A stretch of DNA of 64,000 nucleotides, from assembly GCF_039595395.1 (NCBI RefSeq), contig NZ_JBCNLP010000001.1, positions 3,286,001 through 3,350,000 of the forward strand, given 5' to 3'. The translations under genes were made by a program, and so were the position numbers. Origin of the DNA: Novosphingobium sp. Lineage in GTDB: Bacteria; Pseudomonadota; Alphaproteobacteria; Sphingomonadales; Sphingomonadaceae. Shown piece by piece: positions 51,350 to 59,761 of the stretch; position 1 is the stretch's first letter; every line of letters begins with the position of its first letter. Below the pieces are notes generated by a model, which did not search any database, was not told the DNA's origin, and saw only the letters and a program-made list of their open reading frames with translations.

Positions 51350-53536
51350 ATGACACGCAACCTTCGCAAGAGGCCGCAGACGGCCCTGCGCCCGATCTGG
51401 CTGGCCGCCAGCATGCTGGCGCCGCTCGGCAGCGCTCAGGCCCAGACCGCCGCAGAGGCCGACAACATCCTGGTCATCGGCCAGCAGAGCCAGACGCTCA
51501 CCCGGCCCGACGCCACCGGCAGCCGCCTCAACCTTACCCCGCTCGAGACCCCCGCCTCGATCGCCAGCATCGATGGCGAGGCGATCCGCGCGCGCGGCGA
51601 CATGTCCATCGCCGAGGCCGAGGCGCGCGCGCCCGGCTTCTTCAATGTCGGCAACCCCGGCAATGGCGGCACGGCGCTGGCGGCGCGCGGCTTTGCCGGC
51701 CAAGGCTCGATCCTGCAACTGATCGACGGGGTGCGTCTGTTCCCGGCGGCGGGCACCATCACCTTCCCCACCGACCCGTGGATGGCCGAGCGCATCGATA
51801 TCCTCAGCGGCCCGGCCTCGGTGCTTTATGGGCAGGGATCGCTGGGCGGCGCGGTCAATGTGATCATGCGCAAACCCAACACCCAGCGCACCGAGTTCGA
51901 GAGCGAGATCGGCTATGGCTCGCAAAACACCTTCCATGCCGCCGCCGGGCTTGGCGGGCCGATCGGTGAGCGGCTCTCCTACCGTGTCGATGCCAGCTAT
52001 CGTCGTTCGGACGGCTATGTCGATCGCGGGCATTCGGACAGTCTGGCGCTGTCGGGCACCTTGCGCTGGGCCACCACCGACAGACTGACCTTCACCCTGC
52101 GAGAGGATTACGGCGACCAGCATCCGATGAAATACACCGGCACGCCGCTGGTGAACGGCAGGCTGGATCTGGGGCTGCGCCATCAGAACTACAATGTGGG
52201 CGACGCGCATATACGTTACCGCGACAACCGCACCACCTTGCAGACCGACTGGACGCCGTCAGACAGCATCAGCCTCACCAATCTGGGCTATGTGCTGACC
52301 AGCAAACGCCAGTGGCGCGATCTGGAAAGCTATTGCTGGGTGGGGGCTAATGGCAATTGCCACAATGGCTACAACTATAGCCCCGCGACGCCCGGCAACA
52401 TCTATCGCACCGACAATTTCGGCATCGGCCATGACCAGACCCAGTGGGGCGATCAGGGCAGCGCCACGTTCAAGATCCCGCTGTCGGGCAACATCAGCAC
52501 CGATCTGGTGGTGGGCTTTGATGTCAACAGCATCGCGCTCACCTATTCGAACGATTTCGGATCGGACGTGCAGGAAGACAGCGTGACGCCCACCGGTTTC
52601 AACCCCGGCCTGTTCTACGACACGCAGGGGATTGCTCCACGCTATCGCACCCAGACGACCGAATATGCCTTCTTCGCGGAAGACCGGCTGAAGTTCGGAG
52701 ACAAGTTCTCGCTCATCACCGGCATCCGGCATGAGAATGACGAGATCAAGCGCTGGACCCGGACCTATCCCACCGGCAATGGCGGCGTGGATGCGTTTGT
52801 GTTCGACAAGAAACTGACCAACACCACCTGGCGCGTGGGCGGCGTCTATCAGCCGGTGCCGACCGTGTCGCTCTATGCGCAATACAGCACGGGCACCGAT
52901 CCGCTCGGCACGCTGACGACCTATTCCTCCGCCCAGACCCAGTTCAGCAATGCCACCGGCAATCAGGTGGAAGTGGGCGCCAAGGGCAGCTTCTGGGGCG
53001 GGCGCGGCACGGCGACGCTGGCGGCCTATCGCATCGTGAAGAAAGGCCTGCTCTATCAGCAGACGCTCTCCAGCCCGATCCAGCAGGTGGGGCAGCAATC
53101 GTCGAAGGGGATCGAGGCTTGGGTGTCGCTCAATCTGCCCGCCGGTTTCGGGATCGACGCCAATGGCACGGTGCTAAAGGCGCGCTATGACGACTTCTTC
53201 TCCGGCGGGGTCAGCTTTACCGGCAAGGCGCCGCCCAATGTGCCGCAACAGGCCGCCAATCTGTGGCTGCGCTGGGATGCGACCAAGCAGATCCGCGCTC
53301 AGGCGGGGCTGCGCTATGTCGGGCACACCTACTCGGATACCGCCAACACCTTCCGCGTGCCGGCCTATGCGGTGGTGGATGCGGGGCTGGCCTATGCCGT
53401 GAACCGGCATGCCTCGGTGGATGTCCATATCTACAACCTGCTGGACAAGGCCTACGCCCAGACCACCTACAATGACGAGCAGTGGATTCTGGGCCGCCCG
53501 CGCTCGGTCGACGTCTCGCTGCGCACCAAGTTCTGA
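51350..53536 (+). CDS. TonB-dependent outer-membrane receptor under cobalamin riboswitch control
   Basis: 728 residues. Signal peptide ends near SAQAQ; plug domain with TPASIASIDGEAIRARG and SVLYGQGSLGGAVNVIMRKP; a 22-strand barrel ending in the C-terminal Phe (RTKF). Overall it reads like the ferric-siderophore group (FhuA/FpvA-type plug), and the next gene is a PepSY reductase-type protein often paired with siderophore receptors. But the upstream riboswitch points to cobalamin or a corrinoid as the ligand, or at least to B12-linked control. Confidence 0.9.
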   Translation: MTRNLRKRPQTALRPIWLAASMLAPLGSAQAQTAAEADNILVIGQQSQTLTRPDATGSRLNLTPLETPASIASIDGEAIRARGDMSIAEAEARAPGFFNVGNPGNGGTALAARGFAGQGSILQLIDGVRLFPAAGTITFPTDPWMAERIDILSGPASVLYGQGSLGGAVNVIMRKPNTQRTEFESEIGYGSQNTFHAAAGLGGPIGERLSYRVDASYRRSDGYVDRGHSDSLALSGTLRWATTDRLTFTLREDYGDQHPMKYTGTPLVNGRLDLGLRHQNYNVGDAHIRYRDNRTTLQTDWTPSDSISLTNLGYVLTSKRQWRDLESYCWVGANGNCHNGYNYSPATPGNIYRTDNFGIGHDQTQWGDQGSATFKIPLSGNISTDLVVGFDVNSIALTYSNDFGSDVQEDSVTPTGFNPGLFYDTQGIAPRYRTQTTEYAFFAEDRLKFGDKFSLITGIRHENDEIKRWTRTYPTGNGGVDAFVFDKKLTNTTWRVGGVYQPVPTVSLYAQYSTGTDPLGTLTTYSSAQTQFSNATGNQVEVGAKGSFWGGRGTATLAAYRIVKKGLLYQQTLSSPIQQVGQQSSKGIEAWVSLNLPAGFGIDANGTVLKARYDDFFSGGVSFTGKAPPNVPQQAANLWLRWDATKQIRAQAGLRYVGHTYSDTANTFRVPAYAVVDAGLAYAVNRHASVDVHIYNLLDKAYAQTTYNDEQWILGRPRSVDVSLRTKF

Positions 53537-53547
53537 GGGTCTGAACC

Positions 53548-54975
53548 ATGGCATGGCAGCATCAGGCCAAACGCTGGCTTTACCTGACCCACCGCTGGGT
53601 GGGCATTGTCACCTGCCTGCTGTTTGCCATGTGGTTCGCCTCGGGGCTGGTGATGATCTATGTGCCCTATCCCTCGCTCTCGCCCGCCCAAAAGCTGGCG
53701 GGAGCGCAGGCGATCGACTGGCGGGCGGTGAATGTGCCGCCACCCGTTTCCCCCGACACACGCGCCCTGACGCTGGAGATGCGCGATGGCCAGCCGGTGT
53801 GGCGCTTGGAACCATGGGGGGCGCCCACAATCACCCTGCCCGCGCATGGCGGCGCCGTGCTGCCCCCGGTGGATGCGGCTGTAGCAAGGCGGGTCGCGCA
53901 GGGTTTCAGCCATACAACGGTGCGCGATGTCAAACAGATCACCCGCGACCAATGGACCGTCGCGGGCGGCTTCGACCGCCACCGCCCCTTGTGGAAGGTC
54001 AGCCTGGCCGATGCGGCGGGCACACAGCTCTATGTTTCCTCCAGCAGCGGCGCGGTGGTGCAGGCCACGACGCAGCGCATCCGTTTCTGGAACTGGCTGG
54101 GGTCGGTGCCGCACTGGCTCTATCCCACCGTGCTGAGGCAGGACAATGCGGCATGGCGGCAGGTGGTGCTATGGGTTTCGGGCCCCTGCATCGCCGGAGC
54201 CCTGGCGGGGATCTGGATCGGCCTGCTGCGCACGCGTGTGGGGCACCGGCGCTTCAAGGGCGGGCGGATGACACCCTATCACGGCTGGATGCTGTGGCAC
54301 CATGTCTCGGGGCTTGGCGGAGGCCTGTTCCTGATGGCATGGATTTTCAGCGGCTGGCTCTCGGTCGATCCGGGACGGTTGTTCCAGAAGGCCGATCTGC
54401 CGGAGCAAGCCGAGCGTGCCTATGCGATGGGCACGCCGATGCCATCGGTGACGCTGGAGCGATTGCGCGCCCTGGGCAGCGATGCAAGGCAGATCCGGCT
54501 GTCGCGCGATGGCGGGCTGGCGCGGCTTGCGATCTTCAACGGCGATGGCATTCGTCGGGTCTACGATGCCAGTAACGGACAAGCCTTAAGGCCCTCAGAC
54601 GCCACCATCGCCAAGGCCGCCCAAACCCTCATCCCCTCCGGCCACCTTATCGCCATCGAGCGGCTGACCGCGCCCGATGCCTATTGGTACGATGTAGGCG
54701 CCCTGCCCCGTCTGCCCGTCCTGCGCCTGCGCTTCGACGACCCCGCGCAAAGCTGGTTGCATATCGATCCCGAAACCGGCGTGATCATCGAACATCTGGA
54801 CTCGCGCCGCCGCACCTATCGCTGGCTGTTCGATCTGCTTCACAAATGGGACCTCAATGCGCTGACGCTCCACCGCCCCTTGTGGGACATCTGGCTGTGG
54901 CTGTGGTCGCTGCTGGGGCTGGTCACTTCGGTCAGCGGCGTGTGGATCGGCTGGAAGCGGCTGAGGCGCGCCTGA
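53548..54975 (+). CDS. PepSY-associated TM-helix domain protein
   Basis: 475 residues, four TM helices and large periplasmic PepSY repeats. Starts with the family pattern WLYLTHRWVGIVTCLLFAMWFASGLVMIYVPYPSL and ends in LLHKWDLNALTLHRPLWDIWLWLWSLLGLVTSVSGVWIGWKRLRR. His-rich helices could bind haem as in ferric-siderophore reductases (FsrB/PiuB-like). It follows the receptor after 11 bases, so it shares the riboswitch. Possible role: periplasmic reduction of the imported corrinoid or siderophore. Confidence 0.85.
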   Translation: MAWQHQAKRWLYLTHRWVGIVTCLLFAMWFASGLVMIYVPYPSLSPAQKLAGAQAIDWRAVNVPPPVSPDTRALTLEMRDGQPVWRLEPWGAPTITLPAHGGAVLPPVDAAVARRVAQGFSHTTVRDVKQITRDQWTVAGGFDRHRPLWKVSLADAAGTQLYVSSSSGAVVQATTQRIRFWNWLGSVPHWLYPTVLRQDNAAWRQVVLWVSGPCIAGALAGIWIGLLRTRVGHRRFKGGRMTPYHGWMLWHHVSGLGGGLFLMAWIFSGWLSVDPGRLFQKADLPEQAERAYAMGTPMPSVTLERLRALGSDARQIRLSRDGGLARLAIFNGDGIRRVYDASNGQALRPSDATIAKAAQTLIPSGHLIAIERLTAPDAYWYDVGALPRLPVLRLRFDDPAQSWLHIDPETGVIIEHLDSRRRTYRWLFDLLHKWDLNALTLHRPLWDIWLWLWSLLGLVTSVSGVWIGWKRLRRA

Positions 54976-54979
54976 ACCA

Positions 54980-55696
54980 TCAAATCCGCGCCGAGATCGG
55001 GCGATGGTCCGACAGGGTCAACGGATCGGCGCGGTAGTCGAGCGGCGCCAGATCGCCGCTGGCGATGATATGGTCAAAATCCCGCCGGGGCCGCCATGAA
55101 GGCCAGCTTGCCGGAGACGTTCCGGCCGGGCGCCCGTCGGTCAGCGCGCAGAAACCGGCAATCGGCGCGCTGGCGCCGCCACAATTGAAATCGCCCATCG
55201 CCACCCAGCGCGGCGCCCGCGCCAGCCCTCTGGCGATGACGGCAAGCTGCGCCGCCTGATCCGCCGCCCCAAGGCTGAGATGCAGGCAGGCCACCCGCAG
55301 GCGCTCCGGCCCCGCCACATCGACGATCAGGCAGCCCCGCCCCGCCACGCGGCCCGGCAGCTTCAGATCCTCCACGATCTCCAGCGGCCAGCGGCTCAGG
55401 ATCGCATTGCCGTGGCGCGACACGCCGGGGATCACCCGGTTCTGCTGGACCGCGACAAAGCCATGGCCCGATGCCGCCGCGATCAGCTCGATCTGGCTGC
55501 GATAGCCCGCGCGCCGCCCGCCCAGATCCACTTCCTGCAGGCAGACCACGTCATAAGGGGTGATCTCCCGCGCGATCTCGCGCAGGATCGCGGTCTTGGC
55601 GGCGGTGTGGATCACCTGCCGATGCGCGTGGAACAGATAATCCCGGTAGCGCTTGGTACCGATGCCGGCCTGAATGTTCCATGTCAGCAACTTCAT
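54980..55696 (-). CDS. Endonuclease/exonuclease/phosphatase (EEP) family hydrolase
   Basis: 238 residues, DNase I-like fold. Active-site parts: LTWNIQAGIG (Asn), VVCLQEVD (metal Glu), HLSLGAAD, GDFNCGG and the final LSDHRPI. Bacterial relatives include cardiolipin-synthase-linked phosphatases; here it is divergent from a cardiolipin synthase gene with a 60-base gap, which supports a phospholipid link rather than DNA repair. Convergent with the PepSY gene. Confidence 0.88.
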   Translation of the reverse strand: MKLLTWNIQAGIGTKRYRDYLFHAHRQVIHTAAKTAILREIAREITPYDVVCLQEVDLGGRRAGYRSQIELIAAASGHGFVAVQQNRVIPGVSRHGNAILSRWPLEIVEDLKLPGRVAGRGCLIVDVAGPERLRVACLHLSLGAADQAAQLAVIARGLARAPRWVAMGDFNCGGASAPIAGFCALTDGRPAGTSPASWPSWRPRRDFDHIIASGDLAPLDYRADPLTLSDHRPISARI

Positions 55697-55756
55697 GGCG
55701 CAGTCAGCCTTTTTTCGTCACAACGGTCGATAAAGCGAAGTTGCGAAGGAGCCACC

Positions 55757-57217
55757 TTGTTCCCGACAGTCTCATATCCGCTGATGCTCCACGTGCTGGT
55801 CGCAACCATCCTGTCGCTGCGCGTGCTCTATCGCAAGCTTCAGGTGAACAGTGCCTTGGCCTGGATCGTGGTGCTGATCGCCATGCCGATCGGCGGGCCA
55901 GTGCTCTATGTGCTGTTCGGCGCCCCCAATCTGGGGCGGCGCAGGCTGGAGCTGGGGCACCGCATCCGCAGCTATTACGAGAAGGCCTATGCCATCGCCC
56001 GCGCCGATGCGGCCAGTGTGGATGCAATCCCCCAGCCTTTCAACGCGATGGCGGCTTCGATCGCGCGGGACAGCGGCTTTCCCGTGCTCTCGCATAACCG
56101 CTACACGCTGCTGAGCGACGCGGGCGACATTCTGCAGCGCATGGCCAGCGACATCGACGCCGCGCGATGCGACTGCTGCCTTGAGTTCTACATCATCGAC
56201 CCGCGCGGCCGCGTGGAGGCGGTGCTGGAGGCGGTGCTGCGCGCGGCGGGACGCGGCGTTGCCTGCCGCATTCTGGCCGATGATTTCGGCAGCAAGGGCT
56301 TCTTTCGCTCGGACTGGCCCGCGCGGCTGAAAGCGGCCGGAGTCAGCGTCACGCGATCACTGCCCGTCGCGCCAATCCGCAATTTTTCGAAACGCACCGA
56401 TCTGCGCAACCATCGCAAGCAGCTCATCTGCGACCGGGCGGTGGCCTATATGGGCAGCTTCAATCTGGTCGATCCGCATTTTTTCAAGGCCGATGCCCAT
56501 GTCGGCGAATGGATCGACCTGATGATGCGGATCGAGGGGCAGATGGTCGATGCGCTGGCCTGCGTGTTCCATGCCGATGATCTGCTCGACCGGCCCGACA
56601 CAGATATCGACGATAAGGCCCTGCGCGCCCTGCCCTTCGACCAGCAGAAGCCTCCCCTGCCCGAGGGGCGGATGCTGATGCAACTGCTGCCCTCCGGCCC
56701 GGAAATGCCCAGCTCCACGATCTATGAGGTGATCGTCGCGGGGATTTTCAACGCGCGACAAAGAGTGCGCATCGTCACCCCCTATTTCGTGCCCGATCAG
56801 GCGGTGCTGCTGGCGCTGACCTCGGCGGCCAAGCGCGGCATCGCGGTGCAGATCATCGTGCCGCAAAAGGGCGACAGCCGCATGGCGCAATATGCCAGCC
56901 AGTCCGCCTTCGACAGCCTGCTGGAAGCGGGGGTGGAGATCCTGCGCTTCACCGGCGGGCTGCTGCATGCCAAGGCCCTGCTGATCGACGAGAGCATCAC
57001 CGTCTTCGGCACCGTCAACATGGACATGCGCAGCTTCTACCTCAATCTGGAGATGAGCCTGCTCCTCTATGAACCGCAGGCCAGCGCGCAACTCGATGGC
57101 ATCCTTGATGGTTATGCCGCGCGCAGCAGTGCGATCGATCCCGCCGCATGGAAGCAAAGGCCCTGGCGGCAGCATTTTCTGGAAAATCTCTTCCGGCTGG
57201 CCGGGCCGCTGCTTTAA
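55757..57217 (+). CDS. cls: Cardiolipin synthase (PLD superfamily)
   Basis: 486 residues. Two N-terminal TM helices, then two phospholipase D motifs: HRKQLICD (His219, Lys221, Asp226) and HAKALLID (His404, Lys406, Asp411). Uses phosphatidyl donors to make cardiolipin at the inner membrane. Start codon is TTG at 55757, supported by AAGGAG 6 bases upstream and by the typical start FPTVSYPLMLHVLVATILSLRVL; an ATG nine codons later would cut the first helix. An open frame much further upstream is not protein-like. Confidence 0.92.
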   Translation: MFPTVSYPLMLHVLVATILSLRVLYRKLQVNSALAWIVVLIAMPIGGPVLYVLFGAPNLGRRRLELGHRIRSYYEKAYAIARADAASVDAIPQPFNAMAASIARDSGFPVLSHNRYTLLSDAGDILQRMASDIDAARCDCCLEFYIIDPRGRVEAVLEAVLRAAGRGVACRILADDFGSKGFFRSDWPARLKAAGVSVTRSLPVAPIRNFSKRTDLRNHRKQLICDRAVAYMGSFNLVDPHFFKADAHVGEWIDLMMRIEGQMVDALACVFHADDLLDRPDTDIDDKALRALPFDQQKPPLPEGRMLMQLLPSGPEMPSSTIYEVIVAGIFNARQRVRIVTPYFVPDQAVLLALTSAAKRGIAVQIIVPQKGDSRMAQYASQSAFDSLLEAGVEILRFTGGLLHAKALLIDESITVFGTVNMDMRSFYLNLEMSLLLYEPQASAQLDGILDGYAARSSAIDPAAWKQRPWRQHFLENLFRLAGPLL

Positions 57218-57543
57218 CGGCGCCTGCTGCGCCCGATTGCGAACAGCAGCGCCCCACCGATCAGCGTTGCCACGGCGGGCTGGGCGACAGCGATGATGGT
57301 GATAAAGATGAATTCGCCATAGCCGCAGCCGCCCTCGAACGTGTCGTGGCGCAGCGCGCAGACCGAGCTATGGTCGAAAATCCACGGGCCCACCCAGCAG
57401 AAGCCCGCCACCGCATGCAGCGGCATCAGCAGGCCGAGGCATGCCGCCCCAATCCCCGCCGCGCGTTGCGACAGGGTGCGAAACGGCAGATAAAGCCCCA
57501 GCACCGCCATCACCGGGCTGGCCAGCAGCAGGATCAGCATCAT
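57214..57543 (-). CDS. Small membrane protein, twin 1
   Basis: 109 residues, three hydrophobic helices and a basic tail (AIGRSRRR). It contains GGCGYGE before the last helix, matching GGVGYGD in the neighbouring protein at 57540, so the two are probably paralogues. Its stop overlaps the end of the convergent cardiolipin synthase gene by 4 bases. Family unknown. Confidence 0.65.
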   Translation of the reverse strand: MMLILLLASPVMAVLGLYLPFRTLSQRAAGIGAACLGLLMPLHAVAGFCWVGPWIFDHSSVCALRHDTFEGGCGYGEFIFITIIAVAQPAVATLIGGALLFAIGRSRRR

Positions 57544-57857
57544 TGGTCTGGTGCCTTGCGGCGGCGCATGCGGCGGATCGTCAGGAAGGATGTCAGCAAC
57601 GTCACCGGCGAGACCATGGCGGCCAAGAGCATAATCACGCCCAACCCCATGGCATCGCCATAGCCGACGCCACCCTCACGATGCATCTGGCTGAAAACAT
57701 AGAGCAGCATCGCCCCCGGCACGACCAGACCGCAGGCGATCACCGCCAGCCAAGGCCTGTCCACGCCACCCAGCCGTCCGGCCAGCAAGGCCATCAGCAG
57801 CGTCGGCAGGATGATGGCGGCGGCCACGACAAACACGGTCAGCAAGGTTTCAGCCAT
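57540..57857 (-). CDS. Small membrane protein, twin 2
   Basis: 105 residues, three helices and basic tail (IRRMRRRK). Contains GGVGYGD in the same place as twin 1. Coupled to twin 1 by an ATGA overlap (57540-57543). The pair looks like a tandem duplication of a small membrane protein; no function can be assigned. Confidence 0.65.
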   Translation of the reverse strand: MAETLLTVFVVAAAIILPTLLMALLAGRLGGVDRPWLAVIACGLVVPGAMLLYVFSQMHREGGVGYGDAMGLGVIMLLAAMVSPVTLLTSFLTIRRMRRRKAPDQ

Positions 57858-57899
57858 GCAACCCTATCGCCCGATCGCAGCGCCAAGTCACGCCCTCTC

Positions 57900-59315
57900 T
57901 CAGGCGTGAGGACGCGGCTCCCCGAACAGGCGCGCGGGCAAGCGCGCGGCCATCAGAGCGCAGCCCAGCAACACCGGCACCAGCACCAGCGAGGCGCCCA
58001 GCGTGCCCGAGCCCCCCGTCCAGCGCGGCGAGGCGAAATAGGCCCCGCCGATCAACGCCACACCCAGCGCCGTGCCCAATTGCTGGCTGGTCTTGAGCAG
58101 GCCGCTCGCCGCTCCGGCATGGCCCGGCTCGACATGGGCCACGGTGATCGGCCCGATGCTGCCCGAAGCCATGCCCATGCCCATGCCAGTCAGCGCCACC
58201 AAGGGCAGCGCCGCCAGCAGCGAGCAGCCCGTCAGGCCCACCAGCAGCAGCACGCCTGTGCCCGCGGCGGCCATCGCCAGGGCTCCGGCGGCGGGCACCC
58301 AGCGCCCGAAACGCGGCAGATAGCGGCGCCCGATGCCGCCGATGCCCAGCATCACACCAAGGCTGAAAGGCATATGCATCAGCCCGGTCTGCAGCGGCGA
58401 CAGGCCGCGCTCGCCCTGAAGCGCGAAGGCGAAGATCAGCAGAAAGCCGCCGCTGGCCAGCGAGAAGCTGGCCGCGATGATGATGCCCAGACGGAAGCTG
58501 GGCACGGCAAACAGGTCGGGGGCGAACAGCACCGGTTGAGCCTGTCGGCTGCGTTGCCGCAGATGACGCCATCCCAAAGCAAAGCAGATGGCCGATGCCG
58601 CAAGGCTGGCCAGTTCCGGCAGGCCGAGCCCGGCATGCTCCATGGCGATCAGCGGCCAGACTAGACCGGCAATGGCCAGCGCGAACAGCAACGTCCCCAG
58701 CGGATCAAATCCGCTGCCATGGGGCGAACGCATCGCAGGCAGAAAGCGCAGGCCCATCAGCATGGCGACCAGCCCCACCGGCGCATTGACCAGAAAGATC
58801 ATCCGCCAGCCAAGGCCAAACAGATCGGCATGGATCAGCAAGCCGCCCAGAATGGGCCCGGCAATCGCCGCCAGCCCGCCGATCACACCGAACAGCGCCA
58901 GCTTGTGAACACGCTCGAGCGGGTCGAAGAGGATCTGCATCAGCGCCAGCGACTGCGGCGCCATCAGCGCTCCGGTCACCCCTTGCAGAATGCGCGCGGC
59001 GACCAGTTGCCCGCCGCTGCCCGCCACACCGCACAGCACCGAGGCCAGCGTGAAGCCCGCGACGCCGGTCACGAACATGCGGCGATAGCCCAGCGCATCG
59101 CCCAGCCTGCCGCCCAGCATCAGGCAGATCGCAAAGCTGAGCGCATAGCCCGCCGCCACCCATTCGGAGACCTGCGGGCTGGCGGCGTAATCGTGCTGAA
59201 TGGCAGGCAGAGCGGTGTTGACGATGGTGAGATCGACGATCTCGAGCACCAGCGCGATCACCAGAGTCAGCACGGCCAGAGTCTTCTGGCCGTGCGACAG
59301 GGTTGGAACGGTCAT
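57900..59315 (-). CDS. MFS exporter, DHA2 (14-TM) family
   Basis: 471 residues with about 14 TM helices, EmrB/QacA class: DLTIVNTALPAIQ in helix 1, EWVAAGYALSFAICLMLGGRLGDALGYRR as motif A, and an antiporter motif C-like segment (GVIGGLAAIAGPILGGLLI). Drug or metabolite export by proton antiport; substrate unknown. No periplasmic EmrA partner. It is the gene 33 bases after the cytochrome c stop on the same strand, so it may be the last gene of the GMC operon. Confidence 0.88.
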   Translation of the reverse strand: MTVPTLSHGQKTLAVLTLVIALVLEIVDLTIVNTALPAIQHDYAASPQVSEWVAAGYALSFAICLMLGGRLGDALGYRRMFVTGVAGFTLASVLCGVAGSGGQLVAARILQGVTGALMAPQSLALMQILFDPLERVHKLALFGVIGGLAAIAGPILGGLLIHADLFGLGWRMIFLVNAPVGLVAMLMGLRFLPAMRSPHGSGFDPLGTLLFALAIAGLVWPLIAMEHAGLGLPELASLAASAICFALGWRHLRQRSRQAQPVLFAPDLFAVPSFRLGIIIAASFSLASGGFLLIFAFALQGERGLSPLQTGLMHMPFSLGVMLGIGGIGRRYLPRFGRWVPAAGALAMAAAGTGVLLLVGLTGCSLLAALPLVALTGMGMGMASGSIGPITVAHVEPGHAGAASGLLKTSQQLGTALGVALIGGAYFASPRWTGGSGTLGASLVLVPVLLGCALMAARLPARLFGEPRPHA

Positions 59316-59348
59316 GATGGAAGGCCCCCCGCCTTCTTTGTTGGTGCC

Positions 59349-59720
59349 TTATTTCAGGCCTTGCAGATAGGCGACCACGGCGGCGCGGCGCTTGGCATCG
59401 GGGATGGCGATGACCATGCGCGTGCCGGGCACCATCTTGCCGGGCGCGGCGAGGAAGCGGTCGAGATTGGCGGTATTCCACACCACGCCCGAGGACTTCA
59501 GCGCGGGCGAATAGCTGGCGAAATCGCTCGAACCGGCCTTGCGCCCGGCCACGCCGAAGACGTTGGGGGCGATGGCGGGCTTGGCGCCCTTGGTGTTGAC
59601 GTGGCACATCTGGCACTGCTGCTTGAAGATGGCGGCGCCCTCCACGGCAGGCTGGGCCGAGGCCAGCGCGGGCGTGAGCAGAGCAGCCAGCGCGAGCGGC
59701 AGGGTACGAAACAGGGTCAT
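59349..59720 (-). CDS. Class I cytochrome c, probable electron acceptor of the GMC dehydrogenase
   Basis: 123 residues: signal peptide (FRTLPLALAALLTPALASA), haem motif CQMCH at about 36-40 and distal Met candidates in GKMVPGTRM near 96-102. Downstream of the GMC gene by 41 bases. Similar small cytochromes accept electrons from FAD sugar dehydrogenases (gluconate, sorbitol or glucoside 3-dehydrogenase type). ATG 59720 chosen because it begins the signal peptide. Confidence 0.88.
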   Translation of the reverse strand: MTLFRTLPLALAALLTPALASAQPAVEGAAIFKQQCQMCHVNTKGAKPAIAPNVFGVAGRKAGSSDFASYSPALKSSGVVWNTANLDRFLAAPGKMVPGTRMVIAIPDAKRRAAVVAYLQGLK

Positions 59721-59761
59721 GATGGGTCTATCCAATCTTGGGGGGTGAGTTGCCGGGCGCG

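Noticed and set aside
51188..52210. 340-codon minus-strand frame across the receptor start
   Set aside because: Shadow of the TonB-dependent receptor gene.
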